From Baylisascaris procyonis (lineage: Eukaryota; Nematoda; Chromadorea; Rhabditida; Ascarididae): a stretch of 64,000 nucleotides of DNA. The stretch covers positions 62,001 to 126,000 of the forward strand of contig JAZARR010000028.1 of NCBI GenBank assembly GCA_037389465.1, written 5' to 3'. A model generated the notes under the pieces. That model saw nothing but the letters and a program-made list of their open reading frames with translations. It was not told the DNA's origin and searched no databases. A program made the translations under genes and the position numbers. Of this stretch, positions 45,255-57,684 are shown piece by piece; position 1 is the first letter of the stretch, and the number at the start of each line of letters is the position of its first letter.

Positions 45255-48200
45255 TCGGTGATCAGCTCATAGCAGTATATAGGAAGAATGTATAAATTTC
45301 TTTAAAGCGAAGAAGTAAGGGGAGGGTATGGAACGAAGAATTTATGCAGTTGAAATATTGGTATTTAATAAAAGTATTGGAAAATACATAGCATGAAATT
45401 TTCTATCGAATCGATTTCCTTTTAAAAAATATTCTTTTCATTTATATAATTAATAATTGAAATTATTTGTGCGGTTATTTGATGCAACGAATCGCTCGAA
45501 CTGTCTTGTATTGTCTATCTACGAGATGATTCCAGTGATGATTCATAACAGAATTGTTGCTTTTTATCTATTTAGAATGAACGAATCGACAATGTTATGT
45601 GATTGTTCATTTTTGAAAATTTCATCGTTAAACTCGATATATCCATTGATTCTTTCAGAAAGCGATAATGAAAATAATTCAAATTTTTTTCCTCAACCGT
45701 TTGGTCGATTTTAGTTGAAATACTTTAGGAAGAGAAAATTACCACCTATTTGATCTTGATCTTCTTTGATTTACTTTGCAAGAAATGCATTATTCCATTT
45801 TTTCGATCTGTTTGACCAAGACGTATTTCTGTTATCTTTTTATCCTTTTTTGAATACTTAATCATATGTCTTCGTCACATGCTCTGTTTTTATTTTTTTT
45901 TTCTATTTTTTAGTTGTTTTTTTTTTAAAATATTGTACGCATACTTGAATCGATGTGATATGTGGTATGTGGCTATATTTCTATTTAAGAGTGTAGAATG
46001 AGTTCGATAAGAATTGGTAATGTTTTGACGTGAATTTAACCATGATGTTTTCTATGCTCAGCATTCGAGGATAAGCTGTATATTTAATTATTTGATTCTC
46101 ATCTCAAAAGATAATCGCTTCATGTAAATGTTAATTTTTTCTCTTCTTCACTGTCCTTTCCATACTTGTTCATTTCTCCCTTACCCTCCCACCTGCCGTC
46201 CCCGATTCCAACCCACCTCGTAAACTAACTTTTATAAAAAAAAGTCATATTTCAGCCGTTTTTTTTTTTTTTTTGGATTGAGTGTTGATGATGATAGAAT
46301 TCAATAAACAAAATGACATTACAAATTTATGAGGGAAAAAAATTACCATCAAAGCGAACAGTAAAATTTCTCTAACGATAAACATTTTTGATATTTGTCG
46401 AATTGTGATTGAAGAAGCAAACAAATAATTCATTCTATAAACGATATTTTAGAGGCATTTTTTTGTTCTTTATTTTAAATGTTTTTTTAAAAAATTATTC
46501 ATATATTTAAAAGTATATTAAAGGTTTTTATTTCTTATATTATGCGATTAGTATTTATCTATTTATATATTATATATTATCCATTCATTTGGTCCGTGAA
46601 CGATAATCTCACTTCGATGAAATCAACGAGAAATGATGAAAAATTGAACGTGCAAAAATCTTTGCTATTTGAGATCTGAGAGAATCGAATCACTTATCTT
46701 TTCCAATAATGCAAAGAACAATTTCGCTATTGCTTTTCACTTGTAATGTCTTTGTGCAGTTAATTCGTTTTTCGTTCGCGCTGATTCGCCCTTTTTCTTT
46801 TTGGCTTTCTTTCGGTATTTTGCTTTTGTTCGCTCTTTTTTTTTTTTTTTTTTTGTTCGACGATTGAAATCGTTGACGTCTATATTATTTGAAAAATGCT
46901 TCTTTTATTCGTCTATAATAGATGAAAATTTGTGACCGCTTATAGAAGAGATTCGAATTGGGTATAGTGACCATATGAATTGGTCACGCAGCGAAAAGAA
47001 AGTTGAAAGGCTTTTGCATTATAACATAACAAGGCGAATGTTTTTTTTTTTTGCATGACGATTTGTTATATCAAGTGATTCGAATAGTGAGGGGGATGGA
47101 GGGGCTTGGCACTAAAATGACGCGTATCAAAATTGTTTATAACTTTTTATTTCGGCTTATGAAATGAAATCTATTTCAGAATGTGTTCTAAATGTTAACT
47201 CTATTTGTTGTTTCTATGTCTCTCTTAATTGTTGCCGTCTACCTAACTCTTTTCGTTTTACTGATATATTATTCATTTCATGTTTTATCTTTCTTTACCT
47301 ATCATATCCTAGATTCATGGATTCTACCGATTACGCATTAAATCCATTTCTAAAATTTTTAGAATTTTTAGCATTCATTTATTTAGAAATTTTTCGTTGG
47401 CAATTGATATTTCTCGGGAAAAAAAAGATTATTTTATTTCCTCGATATTTTATCAATTTTCTCTCACGTGATTTTCTCTTCTGTCGTATGTTTTTGAAGT
47501 TATATAGAGAGGCTGAAAAAAATTTTTTTTTTTTAATATATTGGTCATACAATGGGCCACCTATTGTGATATGCTTATCTCAAATATTTCGAATCGTTTA
47601 TTGTTAGTAAAAGTCGTTTTTATGCAGTTCGATATCAACCTTATTTGATGAGCATCTTCACTTCTGTTTATATGAGATGGGCTTGCAATGTTTTATTTTG
47701 CTTCGTTAACTGAAGAATGCGTATGCGAGTGTATGACAATTATATTTTTATATTTGAGTGTTTAAATACATATATCTTATAGACCACCTGTAATAGATTA
47801 TATAGACTAACTATAATGGTTTAGATCATGTGATTGCCCTCCGCTTCCCATTCCACCCAACCAGATCACTTCCCCCCCCCCCTCTTCCAGTTTTTTCTTT
47901 CCTCCTTCCCACACTTTCATTCCAACCAGCTGCATTATCCTCTGAAGGTTTGAAATATTTTGCAACTGTATTCACTTGGCAAGTGATGAAAACCTCGGCG
48001 ATATAGATACCTGGATTTATCCTGATACAGCTCTATTATTTCTGCGATAATCATATGGGGTTTTTTCTTGTCTGCCTTTTAAAACATCTTCGTTTTCTTT
48101 TTTTTTTCTTCGCAGCTGACGTTCCAGCAAAGCTATCATGTCTTTGTCATTTTTTACCGAATGCTTGTTGTTCACTTATGTGACGAATTTATGACTGACA

Positions 48201-48258
48201 CGAATGTGGGTTTATTTCGATTATAGGTTGTGATCAAAAACCGGGACAACTTTAATGC

Positions 48259-48272
48259 GTTATCATGGCAAC
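48259..48272 (+). promoter_or_regulatory. Candidate X-box (RFX/DAF-19 site)
   Basis: GTTATCATGGCAAC fits the X-box consensus RYYNYYATRRNRAC at every position and is nearly palindromic. It lies about 297 bases upstream of the PLXDC-type start codon, on the gene's strand. RFX factors bind such sites in promoters of ciliary genes. One or two chance matches are expected per window of this size, so this is only a candidate. Confidence 0.35.
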
Positions 48273-48370
48273 GATGAGATTATTCCGCTTCCGACTAGGT
48301 GGTTATCTTTCATCGATGCCGTGATGGGACCGGATAGAGGTATTGCCCCCATTGACATGGACAATGACCA

Positions 48371-48391
48371 TTCCAGCATGGAATGCTGGAA
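48371..48391. promoter_or_regulatory. Perfect 9-bp inverted repeat (hairpin)
   Basis: TTCCAGCAT-GGA-ATGCTGGAA forms a perfect stem with a three-base loop, 178 bases before the PLXDC-type ATG. It is also a potential palindromic protein-binding site. Confidence 0.6.
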
Positions 48392-48548
48392 ATAGAGAAG
48401 TGTTAGAAATGAATTCCTTGTTTATGATGCTATGGACGTTATTGAGATCGTTGTTTCGTTCGTTATATTCAACTGTGGTAGTTTATAGCGTGATTTGTGG
48501 ATATATTTGATATGACGTTGACCACTGACCACTTCAAATAAAATAACG

Positions 48549-48568
48549 ACATTTTTGCAGCTTTCCGA
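48549..48568 (+). promoter_or_regulatory. Likely SL trans-splice acceptor of the PLXDC gene
   Basis: CATTTTTGCAG ends at 48560, eight bases before the ATG, with no evident upstream coding exon. This is the typical position for spliced-leader addition. Confidence 0.55.
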
Positions 48569-51500
48569 ATGTCTAACAGGATGTATGTTGATAAATTATG
48601 GATCTCTATCGTCTTAGCAACTTTCATCGGATGTTTCCTATCGATTATCGCAAACGGTATCTTCAATTTTATTTTATTATCGTTTAATAATGTTTTCTTG
48701 AAGTAGTAAAAAATCTAAAAAGTAATCTGGAGATTTTGTTTCCGGTTTTGATATATAATCAGCGAGGTTTTGAATTTCAAACCTGTCGTGGATTTGTTTG
48801 TAAAATTTAAATGCTTTGAAGTCTTGCGGAAAATTTTACTGCAAAATAAGAGGGCAAATGCTAAATTTGAAATGGGGAATTACTTTCTCTATCAATCTTA
48901 CAGAAATTAATCGTGAATTTTTTGCTAATAACATCAACAAAATTTGGAAAATATTAGGCAGAAATGAACGTGCTAATTTAAGGTGAGCCATTTGATTCGA
49001 TCAGGTATAATTTTGATTCACCGTCGTTTCTACCTCTGAATGCTCGCCACAAGAGGGGTATCGATGACGACAATGATGACACTGAAGAATCGTTCCGCAT
49101 TCCTATGGATGTCGAAGTTCAAAACGATTCGGTATGTTTTTATGCATGCATTGTTGTCTGTGGAAAATATGATGGTATTCGTTTTTTTAGCGCTCAGTGC
49201 AATATAGGTACCTGCCATATATGTGGCTACCTATGCAGTATAGATGTCTGGATGATTTGTATCACATTTACATGGATCTATGCACCTGTTGCAAGTTGCG
49301 CATGCTTTTATATGCGCTTCATTAATGTAATTAGTAAAAAAGTTGATAGACAGACATAATAATGCTGGTATCTGATAGAAAGTCGTGACGGTGATGTATT
49401 TGATAAAACGTTTGCTGTTGTCTGAAAGAAAGACATAGCAATGCTGAGATCTGCTGATGCGTTCGAAGGTGTTCTCGTCGAGGGTTTTTTTTTTTTTTTT
49501 CATCTACGAAGGCAAAAGAATATATTTGAAGGTAGTGCATTTGCATATATTTTAGTGATAATTATAAAATTTATGATAGAAGTTGTTCATTTATTTATGG
49601 TATTTATTTATGAGGAACATAGCAGAAAAAAATTTTCTAGAAAGAATTTTTCTGCAATTTGAGAAAGAAAAAATTGTTGAAATTTTTTTTTTTGTTTTTT
49701 TCTTATATCATTTAATGGAATGCTTTACTTGGCACGTAGAGTAAACAAATTCTTTGATGTGAACGAATGTAAAATGTTCACTATCAAATTTATTTATCTA
49801 AATTTGCGAGCATTAATATCGTCTAGCTTATTTCCTTTGACGTTTTCATCATTTCTATCATTTAATCTACTCTATGACGTCATAAGATGAAAAACCATTC
49901 TTCTATGAATCACCTCAATGATGTTAAATCAATGTTTTGATGTAAAATTTAGTTTTTATTACAAGTTTTTTCAGTTTAGTTTTTTACTGTATAGTTTTTA
50001 GAGTTATAATAATGATAGGAGAGACAGGGGGATAGTATTTTCTACGGGCTATATACTAATGATCTCCTAAGGCGTAACGGATTAACTTAATCCACTTGAA
50101 AGCGCGGCTGTCACTAAGATATGAAAACTTAATGAGAGTTTATGGAATTTTAAAATACTGTCGTTCCATTCATTTTTCTGCTTGCGTGAATTATGACGTA
50201 CTAACATCTCGGCGAAGATTTGAAGAAAATCAGAGGCTTTTCCTGAGCGAAGGTGATCATATCAATTAGAAACGAACTGGAACAAGGGAACTAGCGGAAC
50301 TTGAGCTAGGTCGAGAACTCGAACTCTAAGGATTGTCTAAAGCGTTCCGATTCATCCTTACTATGTTTTTGTTGATTGTTTAAATAAGTCCCTATATTTA
50401 TGTAGCAGCACGTCTTTCCTACTGCTGAGAGTATTGTGGAACTTTTTGTTTAATATAGAAATTGATTTAATTGAAACTGTAACTTCCGTAACTCTGAGGA
50501 TTCGCTTTTATTAAGACTAGCATTTTATTTTAAAGATCTTTGCTGTTTTCGGAACTATATAATATGTTATTTTCCTTGTAATTTTTGATTATCATTTCCG
50601 GTTGGGTATTTCTTCTCAGTCCGATGTTCTAACAAATAATGTATTGCAGGTAATAATATTCATTTTCAGGTTGATCATCAATATTATATAATGGAGATAT
50701 ATACGAATAGATCTGATATGATGAAAGATTACTATATAAATGTGAGGAAAATGTTAGAGAAACCAGGCACAGTTGGCAATCAAAGTCATCCTCTTCTGTC
50801 GAATAGCTATCGAAGAGCAGTCGTATGTATTACTTCGAAATCATTTTTTTGCAGAAATATTTTATTGAGGGGGATCATTAATAAAGGAATATTTTATTTG
50901 ATTAGATGAAATTTGTGATCAGTGTGCGAATTTATATTTCGAGCGGGTAGGTGATCGGTTGAAGTGATTTCGGGTTAGACGATTGCTTTATTTTTTAATC
51001 GACATAATAAGGACCGCACTTCATCCCTCTGGGGAGAGGGGAGGAGGAGGGAGAATAAAGGATTCTAGTGGAGGAATGGGGGATGGGATATCCTGGTAGG
51101 GGAGAGGGAAGGAGAAGGATGCATCTGATGGGAGGAGGGAAAGGGGAGCTAGAGAGAATAGGAAATTATGATAGTAAGAGGAAAAAGGCTAGGTTGTTTT
51201 TGAAGAGATTCTTTATGAAGTTACGTTGATTTATAGCTAGCTAGAAAATATAAACATTGAACGTAACAAGAGAGATTATCGAAAATGTGATTGTACTAAT
51301 TGTTTTTGCGAAATAATTATAGTCAATTTGTCGACATTAATGGTTTGTTATAGGCAGCGAAGATTCAATTTCATTTTCCATTTTATGGTCATCGTATGAG
51401 GAATCTAACAATTGCAACTGGCGGTGAGGATGATATTATTTTTATTTTATTTGTTTGGATAGATGCTTAGATTTATGCATATGTGAACTTTGTTATCGCT

Positions 51501-51617
51501 AAGGGGTAATTTTGCCCTCAGGGAATTTTTGAAGACGCTTGACCGAGCGTACGAGAGGAGAAAGGGTGTTACGTTTTATGTATTTATTTATATTTGTATT
51601 TATATTTGCGCTTATTT

Positions 51618-51687
<70 letters not shown>

Positions 51688-52610
51688 CGTTGAGTTTATG
51701 ATTGACAGGTGTTAGGTGTTTGCTTATTTAATTACCTGTCGTAAGTCATTCCATTTATTCCATTATGTAATTTAATTATCATAAATGAGTGGATGATAGT
51801 CGACTGCGGTGCTCATATTAGCAAATAAAACGTTCTGCAGTCATATGCTCTTTAAAAAAAAAAATTCGCATTTCATGTTTTCTTTCAAGTATTTCAAGAG
51901 TTATTTTTTCAATAGCAGTGGGATTTATTAATGAATTTGGGAAGTGAATTAAGCCTATCGAATATATAGCGGTTATCAATGTTCATTCTTCGCTTTAAGG
52001 GAATTTTATAATTTTGCATTTTTATTTATGCATCAATTGATTTTTTTTTTAAATATTTAGGATTTTGTTATATTGGTGATCAATCACATAGTTGGTTGGC
52101 AGCAACGCAATATATTGCACCGTTAATGGCTAATTTTGATACACATGGTGAAAATTCGACTATTATGTACGCGGATGATGGTGAAAAATTTGTTATCGAA
52201 TGGAGCAATTTGCAACTCAGAGAACAGAGATCCGGTTGGCGCTTTAATCGATGGCGATGATGATAATGCTGATAGTAATAATAATCTTTGCAGCATTTTA
52301 TTTGTGATAATTGATAAGGACTTTCTCGGAAATGATTTTATAGAAAGCAATTTTAGCTCATAAGTTTATCACTTTCCTTATAAAGATACCTAATGGGACA
52401 CTCGAAATTATATGCTTCAATTATATGTCCAGTCATCCGCAATTATTTCCCTTTCACACTATATATTCGTGGTTTTTTGAGGTGACCAGCTGGTCATAAA
52501 TCATATTTTAGAGTCCGTCATTCGTATCTTTTATGTCAAGGCATTTGATATGAGAGGAGGTACCTTAAGTTTAAGATTGACCACCTTTTGAGGCAAATTT
52601 CTGAATGTAA

Positions 52611-52672
<62 letters not shown>

Positions 52673-55600
52673 TACAGATTGAATAGTTAAGTTAAATTGA
52701 ATGGTAACTTTATACTGAAGCGAGGTTTTGCTAGGCAGTAAAGTTGGAGAGAAGGACAGAAGGGCTACCTCGATACTATTTGAGACGAGGTGTCGTTTTA
52801 GGGGATATTTAAGGCAGAAAGGCGTCCTCGAGGATGTTTAGGGTGAAGGAGCATCCTTGAGGATACGTTAGCGGGGATTTTTGAGATGAAAGGCTATCCT
52901 TAGGACCTTCAAAAGAAGGTTGTATTTTTCGTGTACTTAATTGTCATCACGCAGTCTTCAGTCAGTTCGTATATAATCAGACATATTTTTAGCCGGATTA
53001 ATTGAGAGATTTTCAGGTGGTTATTTCACTTTCCAAGTATCACTACACAAAAATGGCGATATTTGGTTTGTCTATAAAGATGTGAGTTTTTAAGATATTT
53101 AATTTATAATTTTATTATGGAAATGAGTCAAAACAAGTCAAAAATGGAAATGAAATTCTAAAAAATGGTTTCGAGGATATTTTCAGAGAAATATATTGAC
53201 GATTTCTTTGCGGAAGTTCTAATTTCCTCTTGATGGTATTATGCAAATTTTCGGAGGAATGTATAAAAATACGTTTATTTTTAAATAATATGCAAAATTA
53301 TTTATCGCAGTCACTTAATGTTGCTTACCTTGCCGAAATAAATTTATGTAATAGTATGTTTGAAAATTATTGTGCATGTCAACAATCTTTTTTTTTTTTT
53401 TAATATTTTAGTAAAAATGATTGCAATTTAAGCGCTTGTCAAGATCAGATGAACGTTTGGAATGTGGAATAGCTGTCTAGTTACAATTAGCGAAAAGGTT
53501 GTGGAGTAAATACAAGAAAAAATTAGATGGAGAATAAAATTTAATGAACAAAAAAAGAGATTCGATATTGGTACTCTTTCGATTAGGTTAATATATATGC
53601 AGAAATAATTGTCGCTTTATTTATATCCTGGGATATCGATATAATAAGGTTGAAAATAAAAGAGTGTATTGTTTATCTATGTTGAATTATTTTTATTTCT
53701 CAAAGGAAATCGTTTTTTTAGGGAATTTTTAATTGATTTGAATTTTTTTGTAGATTCCAATTCCGGTGGAGAATATAAGCGATTCGCATCATCCGGTAAA
53801 ACTTGGAATGAGTGACGCTTATCTTTTTCATCATAGTATCCATAATCCTATCACACATATGTCGCAAACTCGTTAGTATTTTATAAACTTTTTGTAATAT
53901 TATTTTTTTCTTTTTTGTGTTATCAATGATATGGGAATATTATCAGTGATATAGGATTTTTGTGTTATTTTCGGGCATACTTTTATATCACTTCTCTTCA
54001 GTGAGCAAACGGATTCTTTTGCTTCGCTTTCATTGATAACATTTTTAATCGGCAAAGTAGTGGAAATTTTTGGAAAGAATAAATTTTGAATTCCATATTA
54101 AATGAGAAAAAAACGCATTTTTGAATGTTTCAGAACAAATCGAGCTAAATGAGAGCGAATTTTCCACATATTTTTCTTCTATTCTAGGTGGGAGTCCGTT
54201 AGCTATTCCCTCCATCATCTCTTCCTTATTCTCAGTGTTGATCTGAAGCAGAACCCTTAAAGGTCTACCATAGGTTTAGAAGAGTTCAAGAGAGCAGTTT
54301 TGGGAATTTTTAAAAATTTTTCTTACAAGAATTTGAGAGGATTTTTTGATACGCCAATAAAAGTTAGTTTTAGCAACAATCAAAAGGGTTATCTACGAGT
54401 ATCATCGCATTGAAGTGAAGCCATCGAAAATAATGTCAAATACGATCGTTTTACTGAAAGCGCAACCAAGTTTGTTGCCTTTTTAAATTTGTCTTATATA
54501 TTTCTTCAACACTTTCCTCTTAATTTATTCTTTATTAATATGGTTCCACTACAGAAGTATTTTTGAATCACTTTATAGCTTGTATAATTTGTGTATTGGG
54601 TCCATATTTTCTATATCAATAAACATTTTTTATTATTATTTTCGAGCACATTTTTTATATCATCTCATTATTCAAAGTTTTTCGTCCAATTGCATTGAAT
54701 CTTTTTTTTTTTTTTTTTTGCGTGCGAGGAGAAGCGAATGATGAAAGTTGCTCGAACATTGTTGTATAGAATTGGTGAAGACGTTGTTTTATTTGAAAAG
54801 TTTTTTTATTGTTTCATGGCCCTATTAAACAATCGAAATTGGCGTAAGCACTGTTGATGTGCTTTTGCGAATGCAAGAACCGCAAATCGCATTTTTTGCA
54901 AATTTGTTGAGGCAAAAAGTATATTATGGTAATGTCGTTTCTGTGTTTGTGTATGTATGCTTCTGTCTGTCTATCTTTCTGTATATTCGGTAGTCTCAAC
55001 TCGTGAATGGTTAGACTTGCAAAACTTGTTAAGTATAATGATGACTATAAAGTGAACTCCTATGCCTTATCTGTCTTTGACCTTTCCCCATTGGGACTCA
55101 GCCATAAACATTTAAGAAAGAGAAAATCTCCATTTGTTTTATTATACTTCGAATAGGCTTTTATATTACGCGAGTCTACCACGCGAAAAACGATTAATTG
55201 AGTATGGTGGTCATATCGACTAAAAAAAGTGAAGTTTTTTGCCCCCCTCCCAATACACTTCAGGCCAATTGCTTTCGCTTTATTTGTGAATATTAAGAAG
55301 CCCCCTTTCAATTGGTGAGTATGATGATCTTTGTTGTATAAATATGTTTGTGTGAAATAAATCAATATACAGAAAAACGCTTTTATTGGGGATTTTTTTT
55401 TTAAAATTGGTTATGGTGTAGAATTGGAGATTTTCTTTAACGAAATCGAATGCCAGCTTAGTAAAACGATTTTCTACTTAGTAAATACTTATATTAGTAA
55501 TTAGTATGGAATAGTTTGGGCCACATAAATTGGCAATAATACGTCCTCTATTCATTTTTGAATTACTTACTCTTATTTTTACTCAAAAGTACGCATAAAT

Positions 55601-57684
55601 TAATTTTATAGGAAATAAACTGAAAAAGAGGAATAAAAAAAGAAATAACTTTTTGAAGAATTTGTTGAGATTTTTTTTAAACGATATTATGAAAGAATGA
55701 TCGAAGATCGAATTGATTTTTGACGTTTGTGAATGCAATTTGCAGCGTGCATTCAATATCGTACATGTGATGAATGTTCGAATGCAACACTCAAACATTT
55801 CAATTGCTCGTGGTGCCATTCGAAACCGAAGAATGGAGGACCTTTTTGCTCCGACCAGGCCGGGTAAACAGCATCGCTCGTTTATTTTGTCATTTCATTC
55901 TAGTCTATCTAAAACATTCACATTACATTTTATGAACACATTTGTAAAATGCTAAAAATAAACTGCTAATATATATAAGTATATGTAAAAGCGGGGGTTT
56001 TATAACGGAAATTCTGAATGCTAAACTCGAAAAAGACAGTCAAGCCATTAAAAAGTAAATTGAATCGTCTGAAAGACCAGATCTAATAAATTGCATCATC
56101 TAAGAAGCTAGATCTGGAACGAAATTGATATATCATATCGGTTGCATTACTTGATACTAGTTGGATGAATACTTTTTTTTCATTTGTTAAAAATAATTAT
56201 AAATATTTCAGTTTACATAGACGTCGTCAACATTGGATTGAAGGTAATTGCAAAGATAACGGAAAAGTGACATATTGTAATACGGATGAAGATATGACCG
56301 AAATTGATGATAACGAAGAATCGAATGAGGAATCTGCAGGTAATATTACATCTGTCAATAAATTCGATGTCAATTATTGAACGATATTAGAAGGTTGTTG
56401 ACTTATTAAGAAATAGAAATCAAACAGTATTGTTTATGTCATCATTTTTTTGCTCTCAGATTCTTCGTAGATATTGTGAATGTAAATAAGGGAATGCTAA
56501 TAGCAACTGTTGTGATCGAGATCATAACATTCATCTCTGTAATTCAGAGGAGATTTTTTTTTCGCTGTAGATTTCATGGATATTCGCAATAAGTATCCGG
56601 TTTCATGGATACTCGTAGTAAATTTCCTGAACGACTGTTCGGCCATTTTAAGGATTATTCTTTTAATTTCAAAACAATATAATTCAAGGAATCTAGGTAT
56701 TATCGGAGCTCATCTTCCAGCCTCTTACATGTTTTTCATCGACCCTCCTAGAACCTTTTTTGAAACTTCAATTGTTTATCACCTTACCGTAATACTCTTT
56801 TTGAGTCGTTTCACAAACTTTGGTATAAAATGTAAATTAATGCAAAAAATTGAAATTGCTGTGCAATGATTAATAAGATAAACAAGTCGATGATGACCAG
56901 AAATTGCAGTCGATGATGATCCGTTTTTTTTTTAATAAACATTATTGAAATATAAATACTTTCAGAAGGCGCAAGGCCTACTTCGGCACCAGTTGAGCCA
57001 GATCAAGTTGTTCCATGGGATAGGAATAAGCATCCCGAAGCGCATGAGGATGCTGGGGCACAAGGTCTATATTTCTTTGTTGTTTCAGTTATTTGCCAAT
57101 TTGCTTACTACCCCATTTTCACAAACCATCCCTTCTTATCTCTTTAGTTTTAAAGGATTGCACATTATTTACGATATCTGCAGAATTTGAAAGGTGAAAA
57201 GGTTTTCATCCGTCTCATTAAAAAATGGTCATTTTTTAAACAATGATTTCATTGTGCCATTAAATAAACCTTATTCATTTCTTTTAGATTCTGAGACGAA
57301 ATCGAATGGAGGTTATGTGACATTGTTTATTGTTGTTATGTGCTTTGTATTGGCTGTCAGCTGGCTTCTCTATGCTTACTACAATCCTCACACTCCATCA
57401 GGACAGCTTCTTATCAAGGTAACATCTTTTTTCGGGTCGGAAAATTAGTTCCTGTTTTGATGTTTTGCTTCCATCATAATAGTGCTTGTTCCGGATATAT
57501 GCGTTCCGGATATTCCGGATATACGTAATTCTGAGGGTGTATTACTAGAATGCATATATATATATATATATATATATAACTTGATATACTCAATGAGTGA
57601 ATAATGTGTTGATTGCAGTATCGGCCCTCACGGTGGCATATGCCCTCAAGCCATGTTCGATACAGTGCCTCCGTGCATATGTGA
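48569..57684 (+). CDS. PLXDC: Plexin-domain-containing protein (PLXDC/TEM7-type) receptor, 489 aa, 14 exons
   Basis: Exons: 48569-48656, 48904-48982, 49005-49131, 50670-50822, 51354-51423, 52061-52234, 53017-53081, 53754-53871, 54134-54187, 55746-55863, 56212-56339, 56966-57064, 57288-57418 and 57619-57684. All phases agree (1470 nt). A hydrophobic signal peptide (LWISIVLATFIGCFLSIIA) comes first. The core matches vertebrate PLXDC1/2: SNSYRRAVAAKIQFHFPFYG, IATGGFCYIGDQSHSWLAAT, QYIAPLMANFD, YFTFQVSLHKNGDIWFVYKD, HHPVKLGMSDAY and IELNESEF. A PSI domain with all eight cysteines follows (C311, C317, C320, C330, C333, C344, C362, C371), then an acidic stalk, one membrane span (about 435-455) and a tail with PSRW, also seen in vertebrate PLXDC tails. 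Family members are type I surface proteins. Several NxS/T sites (NRS, NQS, NST) support glycosylation. RHKR (70-73) looks like a furin site. The intron between exons 2 and 3 is only 22 bases (48983-49004), shorter than can be spliced, yet both edges look right. Either the intron is unusual or my junction is slightly off. Confidence 0.93.
51621..51684. repeat. (TA)n microsatellite in PLXDC intron
   Basis: About 32 TA units between the 51354-51423 and 52061-52234 exons. Confidence 0.97.
52615..52669. repeat. (TA)n microsatellite in PLXDC intron
   Basis: About 27 TA units in the intron after the 52061-52234 exon, just before a degenerate minisatellite. Confidence 0.97.
52725..52925. repeat. Degenerate ~40-bp intronic minisatellite
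   Basis: The motif GAAAGGC(T/G)(A/T)(C/T)CCT(C/T)GAGGAT, with a following G-rich spacer, recurs about four times at irregular 40-55-base spacing. It is purine-rich and lies wholly in a PLXDC intron. Confidence 0.6.
57554..57579. repeat. (TA)n microsatellite in last PLXDC intron
   Basis: About 13 TA units, 40 bases before the last exon. Confidence 0.95.

Larger units (their letters stand above)
45255..48558. other. Divergent intergenic region upstream of the PLXDC gene
   Basis: The coiled-coil gene reads left from 45254 and the PLXDC gene reads right from 48569. The open frames here (45457-45714, 47164-47607) are T/A-driven and lack splice signals. The last 350 bases before the PLXDC start contain an X-box-like site and a hairpin. 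Confidence 0.55.

Noticed and set aside
47164..47607. Plus-strand ORF of 147 codons, the longest in the window
   Set aside because: Extreme Phe/Ile/Leu content from T-rich DNA with runs of T and A. No splice context or family features were found, and the nearby PLXDC gene starts later at 48569.
52235..52363. Continuation of the open frame past 52234 in the PLXDC gene
   Set aside because: The CCG|GTTGGC donor and the next exon at 53017 restore the conserved plexin-domain sequence, so the downstream open stretch is intron.
55583..55955. ORFs of 78-80 codons on both strands over the PSI exon
   Set aside because: They are shadows of the real 55746-55863 exon, whose frame gives the eight-cysteine PSI pattern together with the next exon.
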